From: Flavihumibacter petaseus NBRC 106054
GTDB lineage: Bacteria; Bacteroidota; Bacteroidia; Chitinophagales; Chitinophagaceae
Direction of reading: 5' to 3'
DNA: 64,000 nucleotides
Assembly (NCBI RefSeq): GCF_000974785.1
Contig: NZ_BBWV01000003.1
Span: 868,001-932,000 of the forward strand
The notes beneath the pieces were generated by a model. It saw nothing but the letters and a program-made list of their open reading frames with translations, was not told where the DNA came from and ran no database searches. Of this stretch, positions 28,830 to 37,800 are shown one piece after another (position 1 is the first letter of the stretch; the number at the start of each line of letters is the position of its first letter). Position numbers and translations under genes: made by a program.

Positions 28830-29375
28830 ATGCATTACCGTTATCTTTTAGTTATAGCACTTACTGCGTTTGCGAATTCAGGTGCCAGGGCACAGGTCAA
28901 ACAGCCAGAACAAATGACACAGCAGATCCACAACGCGCCACCGGCTTTCCCTAAAATTACCGGCTATGTGGGCATCATGCATCCTATCGTGGCTTTCAGC
29001 AAGGACGAACCGCATTACAATTTTGATGGCGCATATGTAGTGGGACTGCCCTGCGGCATTAATCTCTGGAAATCCAATGCCGTTGGATTTTCCATGGAAT
29101 TCGTGCCGCTGATCAAGGCTTCCGGGGGCGCCAGCAAAATGAACAATTTCATTTTCCATCCCGGCGCCCTGTTCCGGCTGGGCCATGGTTTTGTACTCGC
29201 TACCAGGGCAGCTTTTGAAACTTCCGGCCGTTATGGCTTCACACCGGTGCTCAATAAAACGGTGGTCAAAAGGGCAAACAGCAGTTACTATCTCGCACTG
29301 CCGGTTCCGGTACGCTTCGGCAATGAACAGCCCACATCGGTATCCATAGGCTTCCAGTTTGGTATTGCCTTTTAG
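28830..29375 (+). CDS. Hypothetical exported outer-membrane-type protein
   Basis: The protein has 181 residues with a signal peptide (cleavage near ARAQ, residue 22). The rest alternates short strands (IMHPIVAFSKDE, GFSMEFVPLIKAS, FGNEQPTSVSIGFQFGIAF) and ends in Phe, as in small beta-barrels. No family is recognised. It lies 31 bp before a Crp-type regulator in the same direction. Confidence 0.6.
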   Translation: MHYRYLLVIALTAFANSGARAQVKQPEQMTQQIHNAPPAFPKITGYVGIMHPIVAFSKDEPHYNFDGAYVVGLPCGINLWKSNAVGFSMEFVPLIKASGGASKMNNFIFHPGALFRLGHGFVLATRAAFETSGRYGFTPVLNKTVVKRANSSYYLALPVPVRFGNEQPTSVSIGFQFGIAF

Positions 29376-29406
29376 TTTATTGGCTGTTATGCCGTTACTT
29401 TGACCT

Positions 29407-30000
29407 ATGGAATCGTTTCTTTCCACCATCCGTACATATGCTCCGTTCAGTGATGAAGAAGGGGAGTTTTTTTATGCTCACTTCCGGAGGGTGAAGTTCA
29501 AAAAGAATACGGTTATCCTTGAGGAGGGAAAGGTTGCACATGAAGTATTCTTCGTGGAGAAAGGTGCCCTGCGCCAGTTTTTCTTCAACGAAAGCGGCGT
29601 TGAGAAGACCTGCAACTTCGTGTTTGAAAGGGAATTCCTGACCGACCTCGAAAGTTTCTCCCGGCAGACTAAAGCCACGACCAATATTATTACGCTGGAG
29701 CCGGCGGAGTGCCTGGTGACCACCTGCAAAGAGGTAGTGGCCTGTATGAAGGCATCGCCTGCCGTGGCGGCGTTTTTTAATGTGATTGTAGAGAATGTTG
29801 CCACTGCCAATATCAGGCGGATCCAATCGCTGTTGTCCCAGTCGCCCGAGCAGCAGTTTGAAGCATTGCTGCAGCACCAGCCGGAGATCCTGCAACGCGT
29901 ACCGCAGCGGTATATCGCGCAGTACCTGGGCATCGCGCCCGAAAGCCTGAGCCGGATCCGGAGAAGGATGCTGGTGGGCGCCGCCAGGGATACCCGGTAA
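29407..30000 (+). CDS. Crp/Fnr-family transcriptional regulator
   Basis: The protein has 197 residues. An N-terminal cyclic-nucleotide-like effector barrel (EGKVAHEVFFVEKGALRQFFF) leads into a C-terminal helix-turn-helix (VPQRYIAQYLGIAPESLSRIRRRM). It lacks the classic cAMP-binding PRAAT-type motif, as is usual for this Bacteroidota group. The effector is unknown. Confidence 0.85.
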   Translation: MESFLSTIRTYAPFSDEEGEFFYAHFRRVKFKKNTVILEEGKVAHEVFFVEKGALRQFFFNESGVEKTCNFVFEREFLTDLESFSRQTKATTNIITLEPAECLVTTCKEVVACMKASPAVAAFFNVIVENVATANIRRIQSLLSQSPEQQFEALLQHQPEILQRVPQRYIAQYLGIAPESLSRIRRRMLVGAARDTR

Positions 30001-30002
30001 GG

Positions 30003-30908
30003 CTAGTCAAATACCACGGCACTTTTCTTTGTATTGATTTTCGACAGGAAGAGCCCGATATTCACCAGCACCACGCCGGCAACGGTATAACTGCTGATGG
30101 GTTCATGCATCCATAATGCCGCAAATACAAAACCGAATAAAGGGCAAAGGAACAGCCATAATCCGGCACGCACCGGGTTGGTTTGCAATAACCACAACCA
30201 CAGCTGCACCGCAGCAATGGAAACCGGTATGGCCAGCCATGCTACAGACCACCAGAAGGTCTGATCAAAATGGTTGGCTTCCCCTTTATATAAAAACAGC
30301 GTAAAGGGCAATAAAAACAAGCCACCCAACAGCGTCTGCCATCCATTGATCGTCAGCAGCTGGAGATCATTCCAGTTCCTTGCTGAAAAATAAATGGCGG
30401 CAGCGGAATAGGAGAGCATGCAAAGAAGCAGGAGTAGTAAACCGCTGGTGGTGACGGAAGCATTGGCGAACAATGGCCACGCTGCGCAGACAACACCCGC
30501 CATGCAAATGACAATGGACAGGAGGACCGGCCCGGTCAGTTTCTTTTTCAGGAAGAATACAGAGAGGAAACTAATATACACCGGGTTGGTGGCAATCGCC
30601 AGGGCCCCGATTCCGGCTGACACGGTTTGCATGGCAATGACGTATAGGCCCAGGTAGATCGTGATATTCAGCAATCCGTACAGGGCGATCTGCTTCCATT
30701 CCTGTTGATGAGGGAGACGGTACCGCTTCACTACATGGGCAAAAAACAGCATGATCGCCGCCGCCATGCCAAAACGAACTACTGCAATCACCAGGGGTTG
30801 TGCCGACGTTAGCCCCATTTTGGTAGCCGTGGCGGCCGACGCCCATAATGCGGCAAATATTATTCCTGCTGCCAGCCATTTGATTCTGGCATTACTGTTG
30901 TTCGACAT
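30003..30908 (-). CDS. EamA/DMT-family transporter
   Basis: The protein has 301 residues with about ten hydrophobic helices in two EamA halves (about 10-140 and 155-290). It starts after a charged segment (MSNNSNARIKWLAAG). DMT members export amino acids, nucleosides or drugs; no substrate can be read. It is convergent with the Crp gene, 2 bp apart. Confidence 0.88.
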   Translation of the reverse strand: MSNNSNARIKWLAAGIIFAALWASAATATKMGLTSAQPLVIAVVRFGMAAAIMLFFAHVVKRYRLPHQQEWKQIALYGLLNITIYLGLYVIAMQTVSAGIGALAIATNPVYISFLSVFFLKKKLTGPVLLSIVICMAGVVCAAWPLFANASVTTSGLLLLLLCMLSYSAAAIYFSARNWNDLQLLTINGWQTLLGGLFLLPFTLFLYKGEANHFDQTFWWSVAWLAIPVSIAAVQLWLWLLQTNPVRAGLWLFLCPLFGFVFAALWMHEPISSYTVAGVVLVNIGLFLSKINTKKSAVVFD

Positions 30909-30992
30909 TGTTTGCTGTCGTCCGAAAATAGCTTTATTTCCAGTTATGGCCAGATCTTAACCATCGTCATCTTTTTTCGCATTGCGGGCAAC

Positions 30993-31000
30993 TAGCTTTG
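30993..31000 (+). promoter_or_regulatory. Candidate -7 element
   Basis: TAGCTTTG fits TAnnTTTG and lies 23 bases before the ATG at 31024. A T-run around 30972 is a weak -33 candidate. Confidence 0.35.
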
Positions 31001-31023
31001 TACCTGAATCAACAGACAAAAAT

Positions 31024-31947
31024 ATGACACAAGCAATTCTTGGCGCTGGCGGTGATATCGGCAGGCTGCTGGCCAAAGAACTCAGGCAATATACAGATCG
31101 CGTAGTACTGGTTTCCCGCCATCCGCAACGCGTGAATGACAATGATGAACTGATCGCGGCAGACCTGTTGTCGGCGGAGCAGGTTGACCGGGCAGTTGCG
31201 GGATCAACCGTGGCGTACCTGGTAGCGGGACTGAAATATGACCTGCGGGTATGGGAAAAGAGCTGGCCGGTGATTATGGAGAACGTGATCGATGCCTGTG
31301 TGAAACATAGTGTTAAGCTGGTTTTCTTTGACAATATCTATATGTATGATCAGAAGGCTGTTCCTCATATGACGGAGGCGAGTCCGCTGAACCCGCCATC
31401 CAGGAAAGGGAAAGTGCGGCTGGCGATTGTGCGCATGATCATGGACGCGATGTCGCAACGGGGACTGAAAGCGCTGATCGCCAGGAGCGCAGATTTTTAT
31501 GGTCCCGGCGCAAAGAACGGCATCCTGAATGTGCTGGTGCTTGATCCCTATTTAAAAGGAAAGAAGGCCAGCTGGCAATCTGATGTCAGGAAAATCCATT
31601 CCTTTACCTACACGCCGGATGCTGCAAAGGCAACTGCAATGTTGGGCAATACGGACAGTGCCTATGGACAGGTCTGGCATCTTCCGACATCGCCACAGCG
31701 GTGGACAGGTAAGGAGTTTATAGAAAAAGCAGCAGCCATCAGGGGCGTCAAGCCCTCCTACACCTTGCTTACGCCATTTCTGTTAAGGTTGGCCGGGTTG
31801 TTCAACCGGACGATCCGGGAGCTGGTGGAAATGCAGTACCAGAACAACCAGGATTATTTTTTTGACAGCCAGAAGTTCTGCAAGGCTTTTGATTTTACGC
31901 CGACCAGTTATGAGGAGGGGATGAGGGAGGTGCTGCAGCACCCATGA
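31024..31947 (+). CDS. NAD(P)-dependent epimerase/SDR-family protein
   Basis: The protein has 307 residues from ATG 31024 (MTQAILGAGGDIGRLLAKEL). The Rossmann GAGGDIG motif binds the cofactor and the remaining pattern (LVFFDNIYMYDQ, then RSADFYGPGAKN) is of extended SDRs. The catalytic Tyr-x3-Lys is not clear (YMYDQ in its place), so it may be a reduced or atypical enzyme. The frame opens at 30982, but the promoter-like element and the GAGGDIG position favour 31024. Confidence 0.78.
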   Translation: MTQAILGAGGDIGRLLAKELRQYTDRVVLVSRHPQRVNDNDELIAADLLSAEQVDRAVAGSTVAYLVAGLKYDLRVWEKSWPVIMENVIDACVKHSVKLVFFDNIYMYDQKAVPHMTEASPLNPPSRKGKVRLAIVRMIMDAMSQRGLKALIARSADFYGPGAKNGILNVLVLDPYLKGKKASWQSDVRKIHSFTYTPDAAKATAMLGNTDSAYGQVWHLPTSPQRWTGKEFIEKAAAIRGVKPSYTLLTPFLLRLAGLFNRTIRELVEMQYQNNQDYFFDSQKFCKAFDFTPTSYEEGMREVLQHP

Positions 31948-32367
31948 AACCCATGCCATTGGCGATGTGCCCGGTGTTTGCAACTGGTGTGGTCCGGAAA
32001 GTTTTATCCGGATGTTAATCGGTTGTATCGATTCTATACCTGGGCTACAGGTGTCAATTTTTCAGAATATCGTAATTTGTAAAACTCAGTGAAATGAGCC
32101 ACCACGCTGTGTTTTATAACCGTATGGGTATTAAACGTTTCCAATGGCGATTTTTAAACGGCTAAATTGATAAACGCGATACTTGTATGTCCAGGGCTGG
32201 AAAACCATTATGGGAAAAAAACGTTTAAGTTTGTGAAACGTAGTGTGGTGGCTCATTTCACTGAGTTTTATAAATTGCATAATTTCGAAGAAGCAACTTC
32301 TGCCTTCGCTAAAGCTTCTGATGCCATTTCCTTAAAGGTGAATTTTCCGCGGACAAAACATTCGGCA
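31948..32367. repeat. Inverted 32-bp repeats in a 420-bp leader region
   Basis: Between the SDR and MFS genes lie two near-perfect inverted copies of a 32-bp sequence: 32074-32105 and 32245-32276, differing at one base, with 139 bases between. The inner flanks share AAACGTTT. A third, diverged copy lies at 12191-12220. The arrangement resembles a small non-autonomous element or a large cruciform/attenuator. An open frame (32167 to the MFS start) crosses the right arm, but its first 67 residues look like translated repeat. Confidence 0.6.
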
Positions 32368-33570
32368 ATGGGTTTAAAGCCATATCTGACAAAAACGGTT
32401 TGGGTATTGTCTGTAATCAGTCTGCTGACGGATATCGCCAGTGAAATGTTGTATCCCGTGATGCCACTTTACCTGAAGAGCATAGGTTTTTCAGTGGTAT
32501 TGATCGGTATACTCGAGGGGGTGGCAGAAGCGGTGGCGGGATTAAGCAAGGGATATTTTGGAAAGTTTTCAGATCACTCGGGTCGCCGGGCACCCTTTAT
32601 CCGCCTGGGGTATAGCCTGAGTGCGTTGTCAAAACCCATGATGGCGATGATGGTCTATCCCCTTTGGATTTTCTTTGCAAGAACCATTGACCGCCTGGGG
32701 AAAGGGATCCGGACCGGTGCCCGGGATGCCTTGCTGTCGGATGAAGCCACACATGCCACGAAGGGCCGCGTGTTTGGCTTCCATCGCTCGATGGATACCG
32801 CGGGAGCGGCGATCGGGCCGCTGCTGGCATTGTGGTATTTGTATGCCCATCCCGGCGCCTACAGGCCTTTATTCCTGCTGGCCTTTATTCCAGGTGTGCT
32901 GGCAATCCTGCTGTCACTGTCTTTGAAAGACAGGCAGCCCAAACCATCCGGAAAGCGGCAGCTGCCGGCACTCTTTTCTTTTCTGCATTACTGGAAAGAT
33001 AGTCCCCCCGCTTACCGCAAACTGTTGACGGGACTGTTGCTGTTCACGCTGTGCAACAGTTCCGATGTATTCCTGCTGTTGAAAGTGAAGCAGGCCGGCC
33101 TGACGGATACGGCCATGATCGGTATTTATATTTTTTACAACCTCGTATATGCATTGGCAGCGTATCCTTTGGGGATCCTGGCGGATCGACTGGGCGTAAG
33201 AAAGGTATTTACCGGGGGACTATTGATTTTTGCTGTGGTCTATGCCGGGATGACCGTTGATGGCGGCGGGGCCTGGTATGGCCTGTTGTTTTTTCTCTAT
33301 GGCCTGTATGCGGCCGCTACAGAAGGTATATCCAAAGCGTGGATCAGCAACATTACCGATAAGGCTGACACAGCAACTGCGATTGGTACTTATACCGGGT
33401 TCCAGAGCATCTGCACCATGCTGGCCAGTTCCCTTGCTGGCTGGATTTGGTACAGGCAGGGTGCCAATACGGTCTTTGCGGTGACGACAGCAGGTGTGAT
33501 GGGTGTCTGGATTTACTTCTTGGTGGTGCTCATTCCGGAGCAGCAAAAATCACCAGGCCAGGGTGGTTGA
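32368..33570 (+). CDS. MFS transporter
   Basis: The protein has 400 residues from Met 32368 (MGLKPYLTKTVWVLSVISLLTDIASEM), with twelve hydrophobic helices. The cytoplasmic loop motif RTIDRLGKGIRTGARDALLSDEA defines an MFS group with conserved RxGKGxRxxxRDAL whose substrates are poorly known. An in-frame extension back to 32167 contains repeat sequence and is not taken as native. A cupredoxin gene starts 82 bp downstream. Confidence 0.87.
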   Translation: MGLKPYLTKTVWVLSVISLLTDIASEMLYPVMPLYLKSIGFSVVLIGILEGVAEAVAGLSKGYFGKFSDHSGRRAPFIRLGYSLSALSKPMMAMMVYPLWIFFARTIDRLGKGIRTGARDALLSDEATHATKGRVFGFHRSMDTAGAAIGPLLALWYLYAHPGAYRPLFLLAFIPGVLAILLSLSLKDRQPKPSGKRQLPALFSFLHYWKDSPPAYRKLLTGLLLFTLCNSSDVFLLLKVKQAGLTDTAMIGIYIFYNLVYALAAYPLGILADRLGVRKVFTGGLLIFAVVYAGMTVDGGGAWYGLLFFLYGLYAAATEGISKAWISNITDKADTATAIGTYTGFQSICTMLASSLAGWIWYRQGANTVFAVTTAGVMGVWIYFLVVLIPEQQKSPGQGG

Positions 33571-33652
33571 GGGGCCACCGGCAAACTGCCAGCAAACTAC
33601 CTGCAAGCAACCCCGGTACTGCATTATTCGTTTAAACAAGAAACGAGTGTGT

Positions 33653-34021
33653 ATGAAAAGCCGATATTACCTGCCATGGTGTAGTGTGGTAATGGTGTTC
33701 GTTTCTTTGGCAGGTTGCAGCAAGGGAGACTCTTATGGTTCATCCGGCTCCAACAATAACAATGGCAACAACAACACTTCCACCGTGTTGATGGAAAACA
33801 ACAATTACTCCAAAGCCAGCCTGACCATCAAAAAGGGTTCTACGGTTACGTGGAAGAATAATGACTATACCACGCATAATGTTACCGCAGATGACAACAG
33901 CTTTAATAGCGGAGATATCATTGCGGGGTATTCTTATTCCAGGAAATTTGATGCCAGCGGTACTTTTCCCTATCACTGCACGCATCACGCTACGATGAAA
34001 GCGACTGTGGTGGTGAATTAA
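33653..34021 (+). CDS. Cupredoxin lipoprotein (plastocyanin-like)
   Basis: The protein has 122 residues. The lipobox is LAGC (about residues 20-23), followed by a Ser/Asn/Gly-rich linker. The type-1 copper ligands are His in YTTHNV and the Cys-His-Met set in YHCTHHATM. It should be an anchored periplasmic electron carrier. The longer frame from 33503 overlaps the MFS gene and is rejected because ATG 33653 starts a proper signal peptide. Confidence 0.87.
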   Translation: MKSRYYLPWCSVVMVFVSLAGCSKGDSYGSSGSNNNNGNNNTSTVLMENNNYSKASLTIKKGSTVTWKNNDYTTHNVTADDNSFNSGDIIAGYSYSRKFDASGTFPYHCTHHATMKATVVVN

Positions 34022-34079
34022 TGGGACGCGGTCTTTGAAACAGCAAGGCCGCCTCGTTGGGTCGAGACGGCCCTGATAT

Positions 34080-34607
34080 TCACTGTTGCCGGCTGCGCCT
34101 GAAAACAAGCCTGTCTTCCACATGGCCGGTGCGGACGAACCCGTTTTTCTCCAGCATTTTGATGGAAGGGTGGTTGGAACTGCCGGTTTCGGCACAAACA
34201 GCAGTAACAGCAGGGTTTTCAAATGCCCATTGGGTGATGGCGCCCAGCGCTTCGGTTCCATAGCCGCGGCCCTGTTGCTGCTGGTCGATACAGTAGCCGA
34301 TCATCGCGGTGCCGTCCTCTTTCGGTAGGCCGCCGAAACCGATGCCGCCCACACTCACCTGCCCGTCTTTCAGGATGATCTCCCAGTTGGTAAACCATTC
34401 ATAGTGGCCGGGATGTAGCTGGATATTGGGTAGCCAGAAGTTGTCCAGCGCATCATCCAGTTCCGCCTGGTAAAAGGGATCGATCACCATAAAGGAAGGT
34501 TGTAATCCCATAGCGATCTCCATTTTGGCACGGCTTTCCCGCAGCAATAACAATTGTGTATGGTTCAATGGAACGAGTCGTAACCGTTCTGATTCGATAA
34601 AAAACAT
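34080..34607 (-). CDS. GNAT-family N-acetyltransferase (RimJ/RimL-like)
   Basis: The protein has 175 residues. The acetyl-CoA motif A reads QQQGRGYGTEAL (about residues 109-120), and the C-terminal NHPSIKMLEKNGFVRTG segment is typical of the RimJ/RimL branch. The acceptor is unknown. It is convergent with the cupredoxin gene. Confidence 0.87.
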   Translation of the reverse strand: MFFIESERLRLVPLNHTQLLLLRESRAKMEIAMGLQPSFMVIDPFYQAELDDALDNFWLPNIQLHPGHYEWFTNWEIILKDGQVSVGGIGFGGLPKEDGTAMIGYCIDQQQQGRGYGTEALGAITQWAFENPAVTAVCAETGSSNHPSIKMLEKNGFVRTGHVEDRLVFRRSRQQ

Positions 34608-34923
34608 TGGTGAAAATTGAAAGGATAAAACAATAGTTGATCGTTTCGCTGGTTAGCGATTTCCGGCCATTAGGTTGGCCGGCTTTGTTATACCCTTCCA
34701 GGCGTAAGACGTTGCCTGGTAAAAACGAACTGTAGCAGAGGCGTTTATTGTGGGAGCAAAAGTATACATAAATTTCAAAGACCTGGGCACAAAATCTGGG
34801 ACCCATCCGAGGTGTTTGCCTCGGTTTTAGAGGTAACCCCGAGTACCCGGCGTAGTAAATTTGAGGTCCCATTGAGGTTGAACAGACTTACCAAAGAGGT
34901 CGGACATTAGTCAGAAAGCTTTG
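34608..34923. repeat. Intergenic region with three hairpins
   Basis: No gene is supported here. Three hairpins are visible. One is CCGGCCA/TGGCCGG (34663-34682), with a T-rich tract after it on the plus strand. Another is CCAGGC/GCCTGG (34698-34719). The third is a nested structure with outer arms TGGGACC (34797-34803) and GGTCCCA (34865-34871) around an inner hairpin CCGAGG/CCTCGG (34807-34824). It could hold a terminator and a structured RNA or element remnant. Confidence 0.4.
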
Positions 34924-35355
34924 TCAGGAATAAAGAAGGTGGCTTTTGTCGAGCCAAACCGAGTAGAAAGTATTGTAAATAAAGAATCCGTGAACCCTGC
35001 CAGCTTCATTACTGTTGATTGAAAATTGATAGGGGATGTCCACAATTTCCTCTTCCCTGGGAAACCCGAAACATGATTCCGTTGTCCCATTCCAATCAAT
35101 TGGATGAGCTCTTAAAGCACTGCTTCTGTTTGAAAGAAATTCCTGTTTGGTTATCGAGGAAAGTGCTTTTAACCTTGCAATCAATTCAGCAAAGTAGTTC
35201 CCTTCATGTGGATAATAGCAGAACTTCTCATGATCACCGTTTAAGTACTTAAAGGAGAAATTAATGAGTTCTTTTGCTTGCTGTTCGGCTAACTGTTTTG
35301 CAAGTGATATTGCAGGATTTTCACCGGAAGCATTCGGCTTTTTAAACTTACTCAT
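34924..35355 (-). CDS. Probable toxin partner of a Panacea antitoxin
   Basis: The protein has 143 residues. The C-terminal pattern VHGFFIYNTFYSVWLDKSHLLY is a form seen in many small Bacteroidota proteins and in RNase-like toxins, but no catalytic residues are proven. The overlap by 8 bp with the upstream Panacea gene is the strongest evidence for a toxin role. The N-terminal region (QLAEQQAKELINFSFKYLNG) is helical. Confidence 0.65.
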   Translation of the reverse strand: MSKFKKPNASGENPAISLAKQLAEQQAKELINFSFKYLNGDHEKFCYYPHEGNYFAELIARLKALSSITKQEFLSNRSSALRAHPIDWNGTTESCFGFPREEEIVDIPYQFSINSNEAGRVHGFFIYNTFYSVWLDKSHLLYS

Positions 35356-35833
35356 TCACCACAAACTTCGAGTAATAATCGCTTATTAAAGATTTCGGAA
35401 TTACCCTGTTGGAAGGAGCATCGTTAGGTAAACCATTCCGTGTGATTACCCAGGGGGCCTCGTTATGCGTTAGCTTTTCAAGTTCATAAGCGGTTAAACC
35501 AAAATATTCGTATTCAACATCCGCTAACAGCGCTTTGACTTCCGGCGGCAAAACTGCTTTGATAGCGTCGAATTTTTCTTTATTCAAATCTTCCCGGATA
35601 ATCGGTTTCCAACTCCAGATTTTATAGTCATTAAACAGCTGTGGGATTACAGGGCCATGTACCCAGGCCTGAAAATCTTCGTGGATAAGCTCAGTTTTGT
35701 TAAGCGCCAAAAACCACGACTGGGCATAATAGACCAACTTTTGAAGTTTTAAATTGGTGATGAGTGTTTGCGTTTCATTGGACAATCCAATGAAATAATC
35801 AGCGATAATAGTATGTGGCAAAGGCAAAGTCAC
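35348..35833 (-). CDS. Panacea (DUF4065/SocA-like) antitoxin
   Basis: The protein has 161 residues starting at a GTG. The Panacea pattern is clear: LKLQKLVYYAQSWFLALNKTELIHEDFQAWVHGPVIPQL (elements LQKLVYYAQ and WVHGPVIPQL) and the C-terminal THNEAPW. Panacea domains neutralise unrelated toxins encoded beside them, usually in two-gene operons. Here the neighbour is the 143-residue gene downstream, overlapping by 8 bp. Confidence 0.9.
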   Translation of the reverse strand: MTLPLPHTIIADYFIGLSNETQTLITNLKLQKLVYYAQSWFLALNKTELIHEDFQAWVHGPVIPQLFNDYKIWSWKPIIREDLNKEKFDAIKAVLPPEVKALLADVEYEYFGLTAYELEKLTHNEAPWVITRNGLPNDAPSNRVIPKSLISDYYSKFVVNE

Positions 35834-35837
35834 GTTG

Positions 35838-35865
35838 CAAATATAGAATTACTTAATTCCTCAAA
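35838..35865 (-). promoter_or_regulatory. Promoter with 14-bp operator for Panacea operon
   Basis: On the minus strand TATATTTG (35845-35838) fits the -7 consensus and TTTG (35865-35862) the -33, with 16 bases between. GAATTA and TAATTC arms around two bases (35846-35859) form a perfect inverted repeat inside the spacer, as expected of an autorepressor site. The start codon (35833) is only five bases downstream, so the message is near-leaderless. Confidence 0.6.
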
Positions 35866-35910
35866 AAGTTAGCAAACGTTTTTTGTCAGGTAATGGGTGA
35901 TATCACTTCC

Positions 35911-37215
35911 TTAGAATGTCTCCTGGGCGCCGAAGTAGATCCCCAGCGATTTGTTGGCGTACCCGAGGTCCACCTGCAGGCGCGTCCTGGTTTTTTTGTC
36001 GAGCATGATGCGCAGGCCGCCGCCAAAAGCGGGTCGTACATTCTCCATGAGATTGACCTTTTCCTCTGCCTGGGTATTGGCGACATTGGATGCTGTGGTG
36101 GCATTCGCGAAGAGTACGCCGCCCAGGATGCCGGTGTGCTGGGAGATGGGAAACCGGTATTCCGTTTCTGCGTAAAGCATTTTTTCTCCCCGGAAGGCAC
36201 CGAAGGAATAACCTCTTCCCGAGCGTTGCCGCTGATCGTATCCCAGGGCAGGAAGCGCGATATAGGGTGCCTCGCCGCTGGTCACCAGGTCGCCGTAGAA
36301 CCAGAAAGCAAGGATCTTCGGCTTTGAGTTTTTACTCAGGTTATGAAACGAGCGGTATTCCAGCAACAGCATCGTACTGTTCTGGGTGCTGCCCAGTCCG
36401 GCGGCGTTCACCAGGAAATTGACATTGCCATAGTAGCCCTTGTAGGCATTCACCTGGTTGTCGCGGCTGTCGAACAGCAGGTTCAGGGTGAAGCCAGAGG
36501 TGGTGTATTTTTCAGGGTTGAACCCGTTGTAACGGCTGTACAGGTAATGGAAGGACCTCAGGCTATCTCCTGCGTCCGCTACTTCGTCCTTGATATTGAA
36601 GTAATAATCGTACTGGAAGCCGATGCCGGCAAAAAGGTTTTGCCAGACTTTCCAGGAACCGGTCGTGTGCAACCGGACGAGGTCATACGTTAAGGGCTGC
36701 CCGATGGAATCCCTGGAGATCTCATAACCGTTCAGTCCTGTTTTTGAGGAGATCACGCGGTTGGAACCCAACCCATAGGTCGTTTCAGAACTGATCTGGT
36801 AGCGCCAGTCGTTGTTGATCACCAGGCGGTCATCAGACAGGAAAATATTGCTTTTGACATTCAGGTTCAGGAATCCTTTGGTGGAATACGTGGCATTGGC
36901 GCTCATGGAAGAAAACCTGGAACGTGCATCAGCCTTGAACGCTGTGGTCAGTCCCGCGCCGAAAATAAAACCGGCCGTGGGGTTAGAAGCCACTACGGGG
37001 ATGATCAATATGAAGGTGTTCTTAGGCGGCTTGGGTTTGGTCCAGCCTTTGTGCTGGAACCAGTCCTTGATGTCCTGCTGTTCAAAGGTGCTGGTGTCAG
37101 TTATGGTGCCGGCAGTTTTCAACGTGTCTTGTGCTGCAAGGCAGGCGGGTAGAAGCAGCAAGGCGCAGGCATACCAGAATTTTTGGGTATTTCGTGAGCC
37201 TTTAATAAATGCCAT
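35911..37215 (-). CDS. BamA/TamA-family outer membrane barrel
   Basis: The protein has 434 residues from Met 37215 with a signal peptide (cleavage near LAAQ). There are no POTRA repeats; the whole chain is a barrel (surface-antigen type). The Omp85 loop motif is represented by RGYSFGAFRGEKM, and the chain ends in Phe (GIYFGAQETF). Such short Omp85 proteins may insert or export lipids or proteins; the client is unknown. It lies 53 bp downstream of a small lipoprotein-like gene in the same direction. A frame start at 37272 adds an unlikely leader. Confidence 0.78.
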   Translation of the reverse strand: MAFIKGSRNTQKFWYACALLLLPACLAAQDTLKTAGTITDTSTFEQQDIKDWFQHKGWTKPKPPKNTFILIIPVVASNPTAGFIFGAGLTTAFKADARSRFSSMSANATYSTKGFLNLNVKSNIFLSDDRLVINNDWRYQISSETTYGLGSNRVISSKTGLNGYEISRDSIGQPLTYDLVRLHTTGSWKVWQNLFAGIGFQYDYYFNIKDEVADAGDSLRSFHYLYSRYNGFNPEKYTTSGFTLNLLFDSRDNQVNAYKGYYGNVNFLVNAAGLGSTQNSTMLLLEYRSFHNLSKNSKPKILAFWFYGDLVTSGEAPYIALPALGYDQRQRSGRGYSFGAFRGEKMLYAETEYRFPISQHTGILGGVLFANATTASNVANTQAEEKVNLMENVRPAFGGGLRIMLDKKTRTRLQVDLGYANKSLGIYFGAQETF

Positions 37216-37268
37216 GAGCGGATTTAAATGTGAAAGCCAGTTGAAAGTTAAGGTATTCAACCCGAAGT

Positions 37269-37724
37269 TCACCGCTGTTCAAGAGTGATGCCCCTGCGTT
37301 TGGCATAACCTTCATAAAAATCCCAGCCCAGGCCGACTACAGCATTTTTATCCAGGATAATGGGGGTGAGCTGTTCTTTGGTAATATCGCCCTCGGCTTT
37401 TTTGACATTGGTGTAGTACCAGAGAACTTCCAGTGTATTACCGGCGGAATCAGTTTTGAATTCCCTGTTATACGGATTGTTGATGATAACGTCTTCTTTC
37501 TTGGTCACGATGCTGCTGGAGGTATAGGTTTGTATTTTCTGAACGCCGCCCATTACTTCCAGCACTTTGGTTTTGGTAACCCCGAGGTCTACTTTCAATA
37601 AATTAGCCTGGTTATAGGATCCCACTTCATTCCTGGAGGGCTTTTTAGGAATAGCCTGGGTCTGGGCGAAAATATTGGTACCGGTAAGCATTAACGCAAA
37701 TAACAGGACGGCTACTGGTCTCAT
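37269..37724 (-). CDS. Small exported DUF3192/BamE-like protein
   Basis: The protein has 151 residues with a signal peptide (cleavage near IFAQ, residue 21). The pattern LLKVDLGVTKTKVLEVMGG is reminiscent of the BamE/SmpA fold, in which a short helix follows such a segment. It precedes the Omp85-type barrel by 53 bp, so a role in the outer-membrane assembly of that barrel is plausible but inferred. Confidence 0.6.
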   Translation of the reverse strand: MRPVAVLLFALMLTGTNIFAQTQAIPKKPSRNEVGSYNQANLLKVDLGVTKTKVLEVMGGVQKIQTYTSSSIVTKKEDVIINNPYNREFKTDSAGNTLEVLWYYTNVKKAEGDITKEQLTPIILDKNAVVGLGWDFYEGYAKRRGITLEQR

Positions 37725-37800
37725 ATCACTTTTGGTTTAGGATGAATCACTTGATATTCAATATTAAATTAATGCAATAAACCAACAAAGCAAAATGGGA

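Noticed and set aside
32167-32367. N-terminal extension of the MFS frame
   Set aside because: The 67 extra residues translate an inverted repeat and a coding-palindrome-like stretch; the transporter begins naturally at Met 32368.
34797-34871. tRNA-like structure
   Set aside because: The nested arms do not give D, anticodon and T arms with proper loops.
34453-34872. 139-residue minus frame across the hairpin region
   Set aside because: It overlaps the GNAT gene out of frame and its unique part is the hairpin sequence.
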